Translations under genes and position numbers: made by a program
DNA from: Porphyromonas sp.
Lineage (GTDB): Bacteria > Bacteroidota > Bacteroidia > Bacteroidales > Porphyromonadaceae
DNA: 15,070 nucleotides
NCBI GenBank assembly: GCA_029983505.1
Contig: JASBZK010000045.1
Span: forward strand, 1-15,070
Direction: 5' to 3'
In this document: positions 15,042 through 15,070 of the stretch, piece after piece
Layout: the number at the start of each line of letters is the position of its first letter
How positions within the stretch are numbered: position 1 is the stretch's first letter
Notes under the pieces: generated by a model
Seen by the model: only the letters and a program-made list of their open reading frames with translations
Told to the model about the DNA's origin: nothing
Databases searched by the model: none

Positions 15042-15070
15042 CCCCGGAGGGGCGGGGGGGGGCGCCGGGG
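15042..15070. repeat. G-rich low-complexity end with nine-G run
   Basis: GGGG at 15049-15052, nine G at 15054-15062 and GGGG at 15067-15070 stand out from a balanced-GC surrounding. CCCCGG at 15042-15047 is the inverse of CCGGGG at 15065-15070. The plus strand could form a G-quadruplex or a hairpin; it could also be poor sequence at a contig end. Confidence 0.5.

Larger units (their letters stand above)
14832..15070. other. Non-coding region upstream of rseC
   Basis: About 240 bases without a convincing gene or RNA. It contains the candidate -7 box at 14944-14951, a small inverted pair CTTTG (15013-15017) and CAAAG (15022-15026), and a G-rich end at 15041-15070. It should hold the promoter and any control sites of the Rnf operon. 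Confidence 0.6.

Noticed and set aside
1..15070. CRISPR arrays, tRNA or rRNA genes, riboswitches, complete insertion sequences
   Set aside because: I scanned the gaps and saw no regularly spaced repeats, cloverleaf-like segments or transposase-like proteins; most gaps are too short to hold them.

Overview
The window looks like a chromosomal segment of a member of the Bacteroidales, most likely a Porphyromonas or close relative. The evidence is an intact RprX/RprY two-component pair, a class I hybrid cluster protein beside a cysteine-free Crp/Fnr regulator resembling HcpR, an Rnf cluster in the order rseC-rnfB-C-D-G-E-A, Bacteroidetes-type -7 promoter boxes (TAnnTTTG) and general absence of Shine-Dalgarno sequences. 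The species call is inference. Every gene except hcp is on the minus strand, so it is described below in the order of transcription, from right to left.

Right part (about 14.9 to 7.0 kb): rseC, then the six Rnf genes B, C, D, G, E and A, separated by short gaps (13 to 59 bases), encode the membrane complex that couples ferredoxin/NAD+ electron transfer to ion pumping. RnfB and RnfC carry many cysteine iron-sulfur motifs. RnfD and RnfG each carry a covalent-flavin attachment motif, and RnfA and RnfE carry the paired membrane cysteines. galE (UDP-glucose 4-epimerase) and prs (PRPP synthase) follow. galE has its own candidate promoter just past rnfA, and a 15-bp perfect stem lies after prs.

Middle part (about 6.9 to 2.7 kb): mutY (A/G-mismatch adenine glycosylase) is followed by rprX (sensor kinase), rprY (response regulator) and a secreted SGNH/GDSL hydrolase. 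The last three are spaced by 5 and 11 bases and almost surely form one operon, closed by a long hairpin at 2713-2746.

Left part (about 2.6 to 0.1 kb): hcp is on the plus strand, divergent from an HcpR-like regulator. The 130-base gap between them holds a perfect 17-bp palindrome that places a TATCTTTG -7 box on both strands, plus an upstream imperfect dyad. This arrangement fits a nitrosative-stress switch in which the regulator controls hcp and perhaps itself.

Most of the window is conserved housekeeping and anaerobic energy metabolism. I see no CRISPR array, tRNA, rRNA, prophage or complete insertion sequence. The parts most worth a second look are non-coding: the hcpR/hcp divergent promoter, the repeats upstream of rprX, shared leader motifs in the Rnf operon, and the unusual sequence at both window edges. 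The coupling of an SGNH hydrolase to RprXY is also of interest.
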